Source of the DNA: Gillisia xinjiangensis
GTDB lineage: Bacteria; Bacteroidota; Bacteroidia; Flavobacteriales; Flavobacteriaceae
NCBI RefSeq assembly: GCF_046298265.1
Contig: NZ_JBKAHK010000005.1
Location: 248,001 to 312,000, forward strand
DNA length: 64,000 nucleotides
Direction: 5' to 3'
Part shown: one piece after another, positions 35,219-43,918 of the stretch
How positions within the stretch are numbered: the stretch's first letter is position 1
How the letters are laid out: each line of letters starts with the position of its first letter
Made by a program: the position numbers and the translations under genes
Notes under the pieces: model-generated
What the model saw: the letters and a program-made list of their open reading frames with translations, nothing else
The model's database searches: none
Told to the model about the DNA's origin: nothing

Positions 35219-37672
35219 ATGAGTTTCTATATAAATGTTATCCTTCCCCTTCCTTTAGAAAAACAGTTTACCTACGAAGTGAGTCCGCAGGAAGCAGATT
35301 TCTTGAAAGCGGGAATGCGGGTTGCCGTTCCTTTTGGAAAAACAAAGATTTATACGGGAATTGTTGCAAGTGTTCATGAAAATGCCCCCGAAAGGTATGA
35401 AGCCAAGCCTATAGAGCAAATTCTGGATGAATCTCCCGTTGTAACCGCGCATCAGTTAAAATTTTGGAACTGGCTGTCCGGTTATTATATGTGTGCCGAA
35501 GGAGAGGTTTTAAAAGCTGCACTTCCCAGTGGCTTTTTGTTGGAAAGTGAGACGCTGGTTCAGCTTTCACCGGATCAGGAAATTGATGAATCTGTTTTAA
35601 CCGATGAAGAATACCTTATATATGAAGCTCTTCAGAAACAATCTTCTTTAAAAATCCAGGAAATCATGCAATTGCTGGATAAGAAAACGGTATTACCGGT
35701 AATAAATAAGCTGGTTTCAAAAAACCTGGTGGTGGTAAATCAGGAACTATTTGAACAATACAAACCTAAATTAATTCGATATGTGAAACTGGATCAAAAG
35801 TTTGATTCAGAAGAGGAAATGCAGCGGCTTTTAGATGATCTTAGCAATGCTCCCAAACAAAGAGATATTATTTTAACCTGGTTCCAGCTTCAGTCAAAAA
35901 GCAAAAAACCATTGGAATTAAAAGTGCTTTCCAAAGTAAGCGGGGCTTCTTCTGCCACAATTAAAGCTCTTATAGACAAAAAGATTTTTTCAGAATATTT
36001 TCTGAAAACGGACAGGGTGAAATTTGATATTGAGGAATCAAATAAGTTGTTAACCTTGAATGAATGGCAGGAAGCGGCATTTAAAGAGGTCGATATAAAT
36101 TTAGATAGTGGAGAAGTTTGTTTGCTTCACGGAGTAACTTCTTCCGGAAAAACGGAAATTTATATAAAATTAATAGAAGCTGTTATTGCCAAAGGTGAGC
36201 AGGTTTTATATTTACTTCCGGAGATAGCACTTACTTCTCAGTTGGTTCAAAGGCTTCAGACATATTTTGGAGAACAGGTGCTGGTATATCACAGTAAATA
36301 TTCTGTAAATGAACGCATGGAGATCTATAATCACGTACTTCAGTCCAATGAAAAGGCTAAAGTAATTTTGGGGGCACGATCTTCTATATTTCTACCTTTT
36401 CAGAATTTAGGGTTAATCGTTGTAGATGAAGAACATGAGTCTACTTTCAAGCAGTACGATCCGGCCCCTCGTTATAATGCCAGGGATGCAGCGGTGGTTC
36501 TGGCAAATTTTCAACAGGCTAAAATCTTATTGGGATCGGCAACGCCTTCGCTGGAATCCTACTATAATTCAACGCATAATAAATATACTAAGGTATCGCT
36601 TGACCGGAGATTTGGAGATGTTCTGATGCCTGAAATTGAGATCGTGGATATCAAGGAAAAATACCGGAAAAAGCAAATGACCGGGCACTTTTCAGATAGA
36701 TTACTGGAGGAAATAAAAATAACCCTGAAGGAAGGGGAACAGGTAATTCTTTTTCAGAACAGAAGGGGATTTTCTCCAATCCTGGAATGTACTACCTGTG
36801 GTCATTCCCCCCAATGTCCCAATTGTGATGTGAGTTTAACTTTTCACAACAACAGTAAACAATTACGTTGTCATTATTGCGGATATCATATTGCGATGCA
36901 AAAAAAATGTATGGCCTGTGACAGTCCGGATCTTACCACAAAAGGATTTGGGACAGAACAGATTGAAACCGAATTAAAGGCGCTGCTGCCGGAGGCCAAA
37001 ATTGGCAGAATGGATCTGGATACCACACGGGGGAAGCACGGGCACCAAAAAATAATCACCGCTTTTGAGCAGGAAACTATCGATATTCTGGTTGGAACGC
37101 AAATGCTTACCAAGGGGCTGGATTTTCGAAATGTAAGATTGGTGGGGATTTTAAATGCTGATAATCTTCTTAATTTTCCCGATTTCAGGGCGCATGAACG
37201 AAGTTTTCAATTAATGCTTCAGGTTGCGGGAAGAGCCGGTCGAACCCTGAAAAGGGGAAAAGTGCTGATACAAACCTACAATCCATATCACAAAATAGTA
37301 CAACAGGTTTCTGTAAATGATTATGAAGGAATGTACAAGGAACAGCTGGAGGAACGCTATAATTATAAATATCCTCCTTATTATAAACTGATTAAACTGA
37401 CCTTAAAATCCAGGGATTATTCTAAAACAAATGATGCTGCCGATTGGGTTGCGCGTGCTTTGCAAAATGTTTTTAGAGAAAATGTTTTAGGGCCAGAATT
37501 CCCACCGGTAGCACGAATAAGAAATGAGTATTATAAAAATATACTTATTAAGATCCCACCACAGCAATCCCTAAGGAAAACAAAAGGATATATAAATAAG
37601 ATACTAACCAGTTTCAGGTCAATAGGAGGGTGGAGAAGTGTAAGGCTAATAATAAATGTAGATCCTTATTAA
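35219..37672 (+). CDS. priA: Primosomal replication restart helicase PriA
   Basis: 3'-to-5' DNA helicase that loads the replisome at stalled forks. The N-terminal DNA-binding part starts MSFYINVILPLPLEKQFTYE. Walker A is HGVTSSGKTEIY and motif II is VVDEEHESTFKQ. The inserted zinc-binding region has eight Cys (CTTCGHSPQCPNCD ... CHYCG ... CMACD). GTQMLTKGLDF and QVAGRAGR are motifs V/VI. 817 aa is usual. The ATG at 35219 is preferred to a TTG one codon earlier. Confidence 0.96.
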   Translation: MSFYINVILPLPLEKQFTYEVSPQEADFLKAGMRVAVPFGKTKIYTGIVASVHENAPERYEAKPIEQILDESPVVTAHQLKFWNWLSGYYMCAEGEVLKAALPSGFLLESETLVQLSPDQEIDESVLTDEEYLIYEALQKQSSLKIQEIMQLLDKKTVLPVINKLVSKNLVVVNQELFEQYKPKLIRYVKLDQKFDSEEEMQRLLDDLSNAPKQRDIILTWFQLQSKSKKPLELKVLSKVSGASSATIKALIDKKIFSEYFLKTDRVKFDIEESNKLLTLNEWQEAAFKEVDINLDSGEVCLLHGVTSSGKTEIYIKLIEAVIAKGEQVLYLLPEIALTSQLVQRLQTYFGEQVLVYHSKYSVNERMEIYNHVLQSNEKAKVILGARSSIFLPFQNLGLIVVDEEHESTFKQYDPAPRYNARDAAVVLANFQQAKILLGSATPSLESYYNSTHNKYTKVSLDRRFGDVLMPEIEIVDIKEKYRKKQMTGHFSDRLLEEIKITLKEGEQVILFQNRRGFSPILECTTCGHSPQCPNCDVSLTFHNNSKQLRCHYCGYHIAMQKKCMACDSPDLTTKGFGTEQIETELKALLPEAKIGRMDLDTTRGKHGHQKIITAFEQETIDILVGTQMLTKGLDFRNVRLVGILNADNLLNFPDFRAHERSFQLMLQVAGRAGRTLKRGKVLIQTYNPYHKIVQQVSVNDYEGMYKEQLEERYNYKYPPYYKLIKLTLKSRDYSKTNDAADWVARALQNVFRENVLGPEFPPVARIRNEYYKNILIKIPPQQSLRKTKGYINKILTSFRSIGGWRSVRLIINVDPY

Positions 37673-37744
37673 AAAAAGGGGGGTTGATTGTTGGAAAATA
37701 TCAGGAAAATGTAGGGATTTTTCTGAAGGAGAAGGAGGGTATTC

Positions 37745-38455
37745 TTATTGCATTGCTGATAAAGCCTCAATAAGATCGGTTTTTTTATGTCGGCTTAACG
37801 GAATTTTTTGCTTGTCGATCTCGATATTTTTGCTGTTATAACGTTCTACTTTTTCCAGATTGACAATATAGGATTTGTGGATACGTAAAAACTTGTCATT
37901 AGGTAATTGTTTTTCAAAGGATTTCATTGTGGAAAGTACCACAAAGGTATCCTTTTCGGTTACGAATTTCACATAATCTCCAAGTGCTTCTATATATTTT
38001 AGTTTGTTCAAAAAAACTTTTCGGTTTTTTAAATTGCTCTTCACAAAAATAAAATTCTCATCCTCCATTGGAACCCCATTGGTCTTTAACTGGAAAAGAT
38101 TGAGCGCTTTTGCAACGGCATTGTTAAACCGTTCCTTATTAACAGGTTTGTGAATATAGTCTACCGCATCATAATCAAAGGCTTTAAAGGCATATTTGGT
38201 TTTTCCGGTAACAAAAATTATTTGAGGTTTGTTGGGGAGATCATCCAACAAATCAAAACCGGATAAAATAGGCATTTCAATATCCAGAAAGATAAGATCG
38301 ACTTCGGTGTCCAGCAGACCGTTCTTGGTTTCGATGGCATTGGTATACTCGGCCACTAATTTTAAGTTGGGATGATCCTTTATCAATTTCACAATCGATA
38401 AACGCTGTAGGCTCGAATCATCAACAACCGCACATTTAAGTAAAATTTCTTCCAC
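37745..38455 (-). CDS. LytTR-family response regulator (orphan)
   Basis: An N-terminal receiver domain (KCAVVDDSSLQRLSIVKLI, phospho-acceptor Asp in LIFLDIEMP) is joined to a C-terminal LytTR DNA-binding domain (KYIEALGDYVKFVTEKDTFV, FLRIHKSYIVNLEKV). No histidine kinase is next to it, so its partner is elsewhere. The first usable start is GTG at 38455 (MEEILLKCAVVDD, 236 aa). A TTG at 38479 would add eight residues. There is no ATG near the N-terminus. It diverges from the ribosomal protein operon. Confidence 0.88.
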   Translation of the reverse strand: MEEILLKCAVVDDSSLQRLSIVKLIKDHPNLKLVAEYTNAIETKNGLLDTEVDLIFLDIEMPILSGFDLLDDLPNKPQIIFVTGKTKYAFKAFDYDAVDYIHKPVNKERFNNAVAKALNLFQLKTNGVPMEDENFIFVKSNLKNRKVFLNKLKYIEALGDYVKFVTEKDTFVVLSTMKSFEKQLPNDKFLRIHKSYIVNLEKVERYNSKNIEIDKQKIPLSRHKKTDLIEALSAMQ

Positions 38456-38559
38456 AGTACAAAGGTTAGTTCTAAACAATATTAATCATAAAAGTTTATT
38501 AATACAAGATAAAACTTGTTTTCATCGGTGAAAATTGTACTTTACCTTGAGATAAAGGC

Positions 38560-38590
38560 TTTGTGAATAGGAAAAAACATGTTACTTTTG
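38560..38590 (+). promoter_or_regulatory. Ribosomal protein operon promoter (TTTG-N19-TACTTTTG)
   Basis: TTTG at 38560-38563 and TACTTTTG at 38583-38590 are separated by 19 bases, a textbook Bacteroidota -33/-7 promoter. The start codon of rpsF is 27 bases beyond it. Confidence 0.75.
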
Positions 38591-38617
38591 CATCCAATTT
38601 AATTTAAATCATATTTT

Positions 38618-38956
38618 ATGAATCATTATGAAACTGTTTTCATCTTGAATCCCGTTTTATCTGAAGACCAGATAAAGGAAACAGTAAAGAAATACGAAGA
38701 TTTTCTTGTTTCTAGAGGTGCTGAGATGGTAGCCAAAGAAGATTGGGGGCTAAAAAAGCTAGCCTACCCAATTCAACACAAAAAAAGTGGCTTTTATCAC
38801 TTATTTGAATTCCAGGCTCCTGGTGAGGTTATTAACCCATTGGAAGTAGAATTTAGAAGAGAAGAGCGTATGATGCGTTATCTTACTGTAAGGTTAGATA
38901 AACATGCTATTGCCTGGGCAGAAAAGAGAAGAAACAGAAACAAAGAAAAAGCGTAG
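38618..38956 (+). CDS. rpsF: 30S ribosomal protein S6
   Basis: Small-subunit protein that pairs with S18 at the platform. MNHYETVFILNPVLSEDQIK at the N-terminus and EFRREERMMRYLTVRLDKHA are diagnostic. 112 aa. First gene of the conserved rpsF-rpsR-rplI operon, with rpsR starting two bases after its stop codon. Confidence 0.98.
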   Translation: MNHYETVFILNPVLSEDQIKETVKKYEDFLVSRGAEMVAKEDWGLKKLAYPIQHKKSGFYHLFEFQAPGEVINPLEVEFRREERMMRYLTVRLDKHAIAWAEKRRNRNKEKA

Positions 38957-38958
38957 TT

Positions 38959-39255
38959 ATGTCATCAATTGAACAACAAGCAAAAGGAAAAAAAGACGGA
39001 GAGATCAGGTACCTAACTCCTCTTAATATAGAAACCAACAAAGCTAAAAAGTATTGCAGGTTTAAAAGATCAGGTATTAAATATATCGATTATAAAGATG
39101 CAGACTGGTTGATGAGCTTTGTAAACGAACAGGGGAAATTATTACCTCGTCGTTTAACTGGTACTTCTTTGAAATATCAGCGTAAAACAGCTGTAGCGGT
39201 TAAACGTGCACGTCATTTAGCATTAATGCCGTATGTTGGCGATTTATTAAAATAA
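38959..39255 (+). CDS. rpsR: 30S ribosomal protein S18
   Basis: Small-subunit protein. KYCRFKRSGIKYIDYKDADW and the end LPRRLTGTSLKYQRKTAVAV then KRARHLALMPY are typical S18. 98 aa with a short N-terminal extension as usual in flavobacteria. Middle gene of the operon. Confidence 0.98.
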   Translation: MSSIEQQAKGKKDGEIRYLTPLNIETNKAKKYCRFKRSGIKYIDYKDADWLMSFVNEQGKLLPRRLTGTSLKYQRKTAVAVKRARHLALMPYVGDLLK

Positions 39256-39268
39256 GAAAGAGGCAATT

Positions 39269-39721
39269 ATGGAATTGATACTTAAACAAGACGTAGAAAA
39301 ATTAGGTTTTAAAGATGATGTTGTAACTGTAAAGCACGGTTATGGTAGAAATTTTTTAATTCCTCAGGGAATAGCACAGTTGGCAACACCTTCCGCAAGA
39401 AAAGTGTTGGCTGAAAACCTTAAGCAACGCGCTTACAAGGAGCAAAAGAATATTGATGAAGCTAAGAAACAAGCAGCCAAATTAAATGGTCTTGAGCTTA
39501 AGCTTAATGCCAAGGCAGGTGCAGGAGATAAAATGTTTGGTTCTATCTCTGATTCAGATCTTTCTGATGCCCTGGCAAAAGAAGGAATTGAGCTTGACAA
39601 AAAATTTATCACTATCGCAGGTGGTATTATCAAGCGATTGGGACAATATGAGGCAACTTTGCGTTTTCACCGTGAAGTAGTAGCAACATTCAGTTTTGAT
39701 GTTGTTTCTGAAGCATCCTAA
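39269..39721 (+). CDS. rplI: 50S ribosomal protein L9
   Basis: Large-subunit protein. MELILKQDVEKLGFKDDVVT and VKHGYGRNFLIPQGIA form the N-terminal rRNA-binding domain; a long helix (residues 45-75) links to the C-terminal domain with MFGSISDSDLSDAL. 150 aa. Last gene of the operon, followed by a double terminator. Confidence 0.98.
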   Translation: MELILKQDVEKLGFKDDVVTVKHGYGRNFLIPQGIAQLATPSARKVLAENLKQRAYKEQKNIDEAKKQAAKLNGLELKLNAKAGAGDKMFGSISDSDLSDALAKEGIELDKKFITIAGGIIKRLGQYEATLRFHREVVATFSFDVVSEAS

Positions 39722-39738
39722 TAAATAATTTTATATCA

Positions 39739-39794
39739 AGAAAAGCCTGCTCAAATTGAGTAGGCTTTTCTGTTTCCCTCATTGAGGGTTTTTT
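39739..39794 (+). terminator. Double terminator after rplI
   Basis: The first stem is AGAAAAGCCTGCTCA / TGAGTAGGCTTTTCT (one G-T pair), 39739-39771. A second small stem CCCTC-ATT-GAGGG at 39776-39788 is followed by TTTTTT. The second one shares its sequence word with repeats at 11603 and 31729. Confidence 0.85.
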
Positions 39795-39896
39795 AATTTT
39801 TTTAGCTGAAACACTATTCAACCAAAAGGTTCTCATTCCTGAAATGGAGGTTATAAGCTAAAAGGAAGAAGTTTCACCATACCAATATTTTGAAAA

Positions 39897-40370
39897 ATGA
39901 AGTACAGCCGACTTACAAAAGAGCAGTTTGAAGAATTGCACCAGGAATTCATCAACTTTTTAGCTTCTCAATCCATCACCGCTAAGGAGTGGGACGAGAT
40001 AAAGAGGGATAAACCTGAAGTAGCCGAAGATGAAATGGATGTTTTCAGCGATTTGATATGGGAAGGTGTGCTTGATAAAGTCACCTATTTAGAGCATTTC
40101 TCTACTCAACAAATGTTTTTATTCCAGATAACCCAGGTGGAGATTCACTTAATAGGAATTAAAATTGAAAATGAAGCGATCGATATAACCAGACGGGAAG
40201 GTTATCAATGGCTTCAAAAGAATTTAATGGACGATACGGTAAACCTTTATACATCTTCCAAGGTTTTAAGCGAGGACAGAAACAAAGACATCTTTGCATT
40301 AATCCAGCAAGGCGCAGTGATCACGAAAGGGGATTTGTTCCAATATTTTGATAAGGTTGTTAATTCCTGA
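39897..40370 (+). CDS. DUF6495 family protein
   Basis: A 157-aa acidic soluble protein. MKYSRLTKEQFEELHQEFIN, AKEWDEIKRDKPEVAEDEMD and FSTQQMFLFQITQVEIHLIG match my recollection of the flavobacterial DUF6495 family. Its function is unknown. Single gene, convergent with the ABC permease, whose stop codon is three bases away. Confidence 0.75.
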   Translation: MKYSRLTKEQFEELHQEFINFLASQSITAKEWDEIKRDKPEVAEDEMDVFSDLIWEGVLDKVTYLEHFSTQQMFLFQITQVEIHLIGIKIENEAIDITRREGYQWLQKNLMDDTVNLYTSSKVLSEDRNKDIFALIQQGAVITKGDLFQYFDKVVNS

Positions 40371-40373
40371 TGA

Positions 40374-41615
40374 CTATTCGTAGTGCAGGGAATCGATAGG
40401 ATCTTGCTTGGCTGCTTTATTTGCAGGATAACTTCCGGCTAAAACCGCAACTAAAATAGTAATCCCGGTTGCCCATAAAATCGCTTTCCAGGGAGTTACA
40501 AAATTGAAATCGGCAGCACTGGAAACTCCATAACCAATTAATATCCCCAGTAAAATTCCCAGAATTCCCCCAATTTGACCAATTATAAGGGTTTCCATAA
40601 AAAACTGGGTGGCAATAGTTCCCTTTTTTGCACCTAAGGCCTTGCGAATTCCTATTTCACGGGTTCTCTCAGTAACCGAAACCAGCATAATATTCATAAG
40701 TGCTATGGACGATCCAAAAATTGTGATGATGGAAATAATCCAGGCTGCAATGTTTAAATAGCTCGTAATAGAAAAGATCCTGTTTAAAAGATCATCACTG
40801 CGTTCCAGTCCAAAATTATTTTCCTCTACAGGGTTAAGTCCTCTGATATTTCTGAAGGTGATAATCGCTTCGCTTTGAGCGCCCTCCATCATTTCCTTAT
40901 CACCTACTCTTACACTAATATTATAGTTGATATTTGGCTGGGTGAACATGGATCGTGCTTTTTCAACAGGAATCAATACCCTGAGATCCTGATTGTTTCC
41001 GAAGGTAGAACCTTTGGATTCCAGAATTCCTATCACTTGAAATTTAACCCCGCGCACACTGATGGTTTTATCTATTGGAGAAGTGTTCTTGAATAAACCA
41101 TCAGCAAAATCGGCACCCAAAACAGCCACATTATTATTGTTTTGAATATCGAAATAAGTAAATTCCCGGCCTTCCTCAAGAACCAATCCGGAATTGGAAA
41201 GATAATTTTCATTCACACCTACAATGCTAACTTCAGGATCTGTTTTTTCATTTTCATATTTCACTTCGGCATTAGAAGTTCCCGTAAAGGAAATGGAGGT
41301 TTGAGTAAGCGGATAACTGTACGTTTCCTTAAAATTTTTAACTTCCCTGTAGGTAATAATAGGATTTACTTTTTCACGTTGCCCTCCGCCGCGGGTTTGG
41401 GTTGTAAATTCATAGCGCTGTAAATTAAAGGTGTTTGCGCCCATCGAGGCAAAATCGCTGCTTATCGTATTTTCCAGTGCGCTAACCGCACTTAAAATAC
41501 CAACCAGAGCTGTTATCCCTATGGCGATGATCATTACTGTGAGTATGGTCCTAAGAAGCTGACTTTTAATCGACTCAAAAGCGATTCTTATATTTTCCTT
41601 AAAGAGTGGGAACAT
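40374..41615 (-). CDS. ABC transporter permease, MacB/LolC-like (FtsX domain)
   Basis: Inner-membrane permease of the type VII ABC (MacB/Lol) superfamily. It has an N-terminal TM (LRTILTVMIIAIGITALVGI), a large MacB-type periplasmic domain (residues 45-280), and three C-terminal TMs forming the FtsX domain (IAAWIISIITIFGSSIALMN, TREIGIRKALGAKKGTIATQ). 413 aa. No ATPase or membrane-fusion gene is adjacent, so it works with components encoded elsewhere. Substrate unknown (lipoprotein or exported peptide). Confidence 0.88.
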   Translation of the reverse strand: MFPLFKENIRIAFESIKSQLLRTILTVMIIAIGITALVGILSAVSALENTISSDFASMGANTFNLQRYEFTTQTRGGGQREKVNPIITYREVKNFKETYSYPLTQTSISFTGTSNAEVKYENEKTDPEVSIVGVNENYLSNSGLVLEEGREFTYFDIQNNNNVAVLGADFADGLFKNTSPIDKTISVRGVKFQVIGILESKGSTFGNNQDLRVLIPVEKARSMFTQPNINYNISVRVGDKEMMEGAQSEAIITFRNIRGLNPVEENNFGLERSDDLLNRIFSITSYLNIAAWIISIITIFGSSIALMNIMLVSVTERTREIGIRKALGAKKGTIATQFFMETLIIGQIGGILGILLGILIGYGVSSAADFNFVTPWKAILWATGITILVAVLAGSYPANKAAKQDPIDSLHYE

Positions 41616-41812
41616 AATTTATAATTTCTGGCACATAGGTTAGACTCATAAAGGACTTAAATGTTACTTAAAAACCGAAATTTGTTTGAACCTTATCAAA
41701 AATTAAGATATTTGCACCCGGAGAATTCTATCGCTATTGATAGGCTACCGGGCTTAGGACTTTGTAATAAGCTGGATTCTCACTAAAATTTCAGGACAGC
41801 AAACTATATAAT

Positions 41813-43183
41813 ATGGCACAAAAACCTTCAATCCCCAAAGGAACAAGAGATTTTACCCCTTTGGAAGTTGCGAAACGCACGTACATAATAAATAAAATTA
41901 AAGATCAATTTGAAAAATTTGGTTTTCAACCGATAGAAACACCCAGCTTTGAAAATTCTGAAACTTTGATGGGGAAATACGGGGAAGAAGGGGACCGGCT
42001 CATATTTAAGATCCTGAATTCCGGAGATTTCCTGGCCAAAGCAAATGAAAAAGCCTTTCAGGAAAAAGACAGTTTAAAATTAACAGCTTCCATAAGCGAA
42101 AAGGCGCTTAGATACGATCTTACGGTTCCTTTTGCACGTTATGTTGTGCAACACCAAAACGAATTGGAATTTCCATTTAAACGCTATCAAATTCAGCCGG
42201 TTTGGAGAGCAGATCGCCCTCAAAAAGGAAGGTTCCGTGAATTTTTTCAATGTGATGCAGATGTAGTTGGAAGCGATAGTCTTTGGCAGGAGGTAGAATT
42301 TATACAGCTATATGATGCGGTTTTCACGGGTCTTGGACTTGCAGGAGTACAAATAAAAATAAATAACAGGAAGATATTATCCGGTTTTACAGAAGTCATC
42401 GGAGAACAGGAAAAATTGATAGATTTTACAGTAGCGCTCGACAAACTGGATAAAATTGGAGAGAAAGGTGTAAAAAAGGAAATGCTGGAAAAAGGTATTT
42501 CTGAAGAAGCTTTGAAAAAAATCCAACCAATTTTCGGTCTTAAAGGAAGCTTTTCTGAAAAAATAAACATTCTGAAGAAAATTTTAAATACTTCAGAAAT
42601 TGGTAAAAAAGGAATTGAAGAATTGGAATTTATACAACATGCCATTTCAGAAATGCCTTTAAAAACCGCTCATTTAGATCTGGATATTACCCTGGCACGC
42701 GGATTAAATTATTATACCGGGGCAATTTTTGAAGTGGCCGCGCCTCCGGAAGTAAAACTGGGTTCCATTGGAGGGGGAGGCAGGTATGACGACCTTACCG
42801 GGATTTTTGGGTTGAAGGATATTAGCGGGGTTGGAATTTCGTTTGGTTTAGACAGGATCTTTCTGGTCCTGGAGGAATTGGAGCTTTTCCCTAAAACCGT
42901 AACTTTAAATACCAAAGTCCTGTTTATCAATTTTGGGGAGCAGGAAGCTTTATATGGCTTAAAAGCTGTTCAGAAATTAAGAGAAGCAGGAATAGCTGCA
43001 GAACTTTATCCCGATGCTGCAAAAATGAAAAAACAAATGATTTATGCCAATAAACGCGAGATTCCGTTCGTGATTTTAACAGGTCCCGAAGAAATGGAGC
43101 TTCAACTTTATGGATTTAAAAATATGAATACCGGGGAGCAGGAGAAGGTTTCCCTGGATAAGTTAATGGAAATTTTAAAATAA
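41813..43183 (+). CDS. hisS: Histidine--tRNA ligase
   Basis: Class II aminoacyl-tRNA synthetase that charges tRNA-His. Motif 1 region PKGTRDFTPLEVAKR; motif 2 RYQIQPVWRADRPQKGRFRE; histidine-specific segments LDITLARGLNYYTGAIFEV and GGGGRYDDLTGIFG; motif 3 GVGISFGLDRIFLVLEE. The C-terminal anticodon-binding domain runs to residue 456. Single gene with a strong terminator. Confidence 0.97.
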   Translation: MAQKPSIPKGTRDFTPLEVAKRTYIINKIKDQFEKFGFQPIETPSFENSETLMGKYGEEGDRLIFKILNSGDFLAKANEKAFQEKDSLKLTASISEKALRYDLTVPFARYVVQHQNELEFPFKRYQIQPVWRADRPQKGRFREFFQCDADVVGSDSLWQEVEFIQLYDAVFTGLGLAGVQIKINNRKILSGFTEVIGEQEKLIDFTVALDKLDKIGEKGVKKEMLEKGISEEALKKIQPIFGLKGSFSEKINILKKILNTSEIGKKGIEELEFIQHAISEMPLKTAHLDLDITLARGLNYYTGAIFEVAAPPEVKLGSIGGGGRYDDLTGIFGLKDISGVGISFGLDRIFLVLEELELFPKTVTLNTKVLFINFGEQEALYGLKAVQKLREAGIAAELYPDAAKMKKQMIYANKREIPFVILTGPEEMELQLYGFKNMNTGEQEKVSLDKLMEILK

Positions 43184-43198
43184 GAATTTTGTAATAAA

Positions 43199-43233
43199 AA
43201 AATGGTCGTTGAGAGTATCAACGACCATTTTCT
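43199..43233 (+). terminator. Terminator after hisS
   Basis: A perfect 14-bp stem (AAAATGGTCGTTGA / TCAACGACCATTTT) with a five-base loop. Flanking A and T runs let it work in both directions, so it may also end the convergent gene at 43254. Confidence 0.9.
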
Positions 43234-43253
43234 ATTCTGAATTTTGGATTTTT

Positions 43254-43586
43254 TTATCCTCCGTATTGCTCCATCATTTCTTTTTGCAATTCCTGAATCC
43301 CTTCAATACCGCCATACATTATTAGCCCTACTATTAGAATAACTATATAGATTACACTTAAGGATACGCCTATAATTGCCAAAATTTTTCCACTTTTCAC
43401 ATTCTGATATCCATTATACATTTCCGGATTTTCCGCATAAGTATCGCTTGCTTTTTTAGCCAATACCAATGTAATTACACCAAATATTAAGCCTACAAGG
43501 CCATAACAGCAGCATCCTATGATAGATAAAATTCCGAAAATAAGGATCAAGGTTGAGTTAGGTAATTGTTGTCTTTCAATTTCCAT
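43254..43586 (-). CDS. CCC-motif membrane protein (DUF4190-like)
   Basis: A 110-aa protein with two to three hydrophobic segments and the CCC motif in LSIIGCCCYGLVGLIFGVIT, then GKILAIIGVSLSVIYIVILI. The layout is that of small flavobacterial CCC-motif membrane proteins. Function unknown. It lies 30 bases downstream of the DUF2752 gene on the same strand; these two genes often occur together. Confidence 0.82.
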   Translation of the reverse strand: MEIERQQLPNSTLILIFGILSIIGCCCYGLVGLIFGVITLVLAKKASDTYAENPEMYNGYQNVKSGKILAIIGVSLSVIYIVILIVGLIMYGGIEGIQELQKEMMEQYGG

Positions 43587-43616
43587 AATTAGTAAGTGAA
43601 TTTGATTGGTTAGTGT

Positions 43617-43901
43617 TTAGTTGAATAAATAGAACATTTTAATTAGATAATTTAATAGAATTGTACCTGCTGTTAAAATTATAAGGCCAATTTTTATGCT
43701 AAAATCGAATTTAAATTTAATAAATATGTTAATCAGTACAAAAATTAATAAAATAACAAGTGGGTAGATTGCAGGGAACAATTTAAAGGCGCCAATAAAT
43801 TCACCTTCTAACAGCAAAATCATTGCCCGCTGACCGCCACATCCGTAGCATTCAAGGCCAAAAAAATGTTTATTTAAACAAGGAAGCAGGAATTCTTCCA
43901 T
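43617..43901 (-). CDS. DUF2752 membrane protein
   Basis: The 94-aa product has the DUF2752 signature FGLECYGCGGQRAMILLLEG near the N-terminus (paired Cys), then two hydrophobic segments. Function unknown. It starts 17 bases after the T9SS-substrate gene stop codon in the same direction, so the three genes 45655-43254 may share a transcript. Confidence 0.85.
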   Translation of the reverse strand: MEEFLLPCLNKHFFGLECYGCGGQRAMILLLEGEFIGAFKLFPAIYPLVILLIFVLINIFIKFKFDFSIKIGLIILTAGTILLNYLIKMFYLFN

Positions 43902-43918
43902 AAATACAAAAAGCTTAT

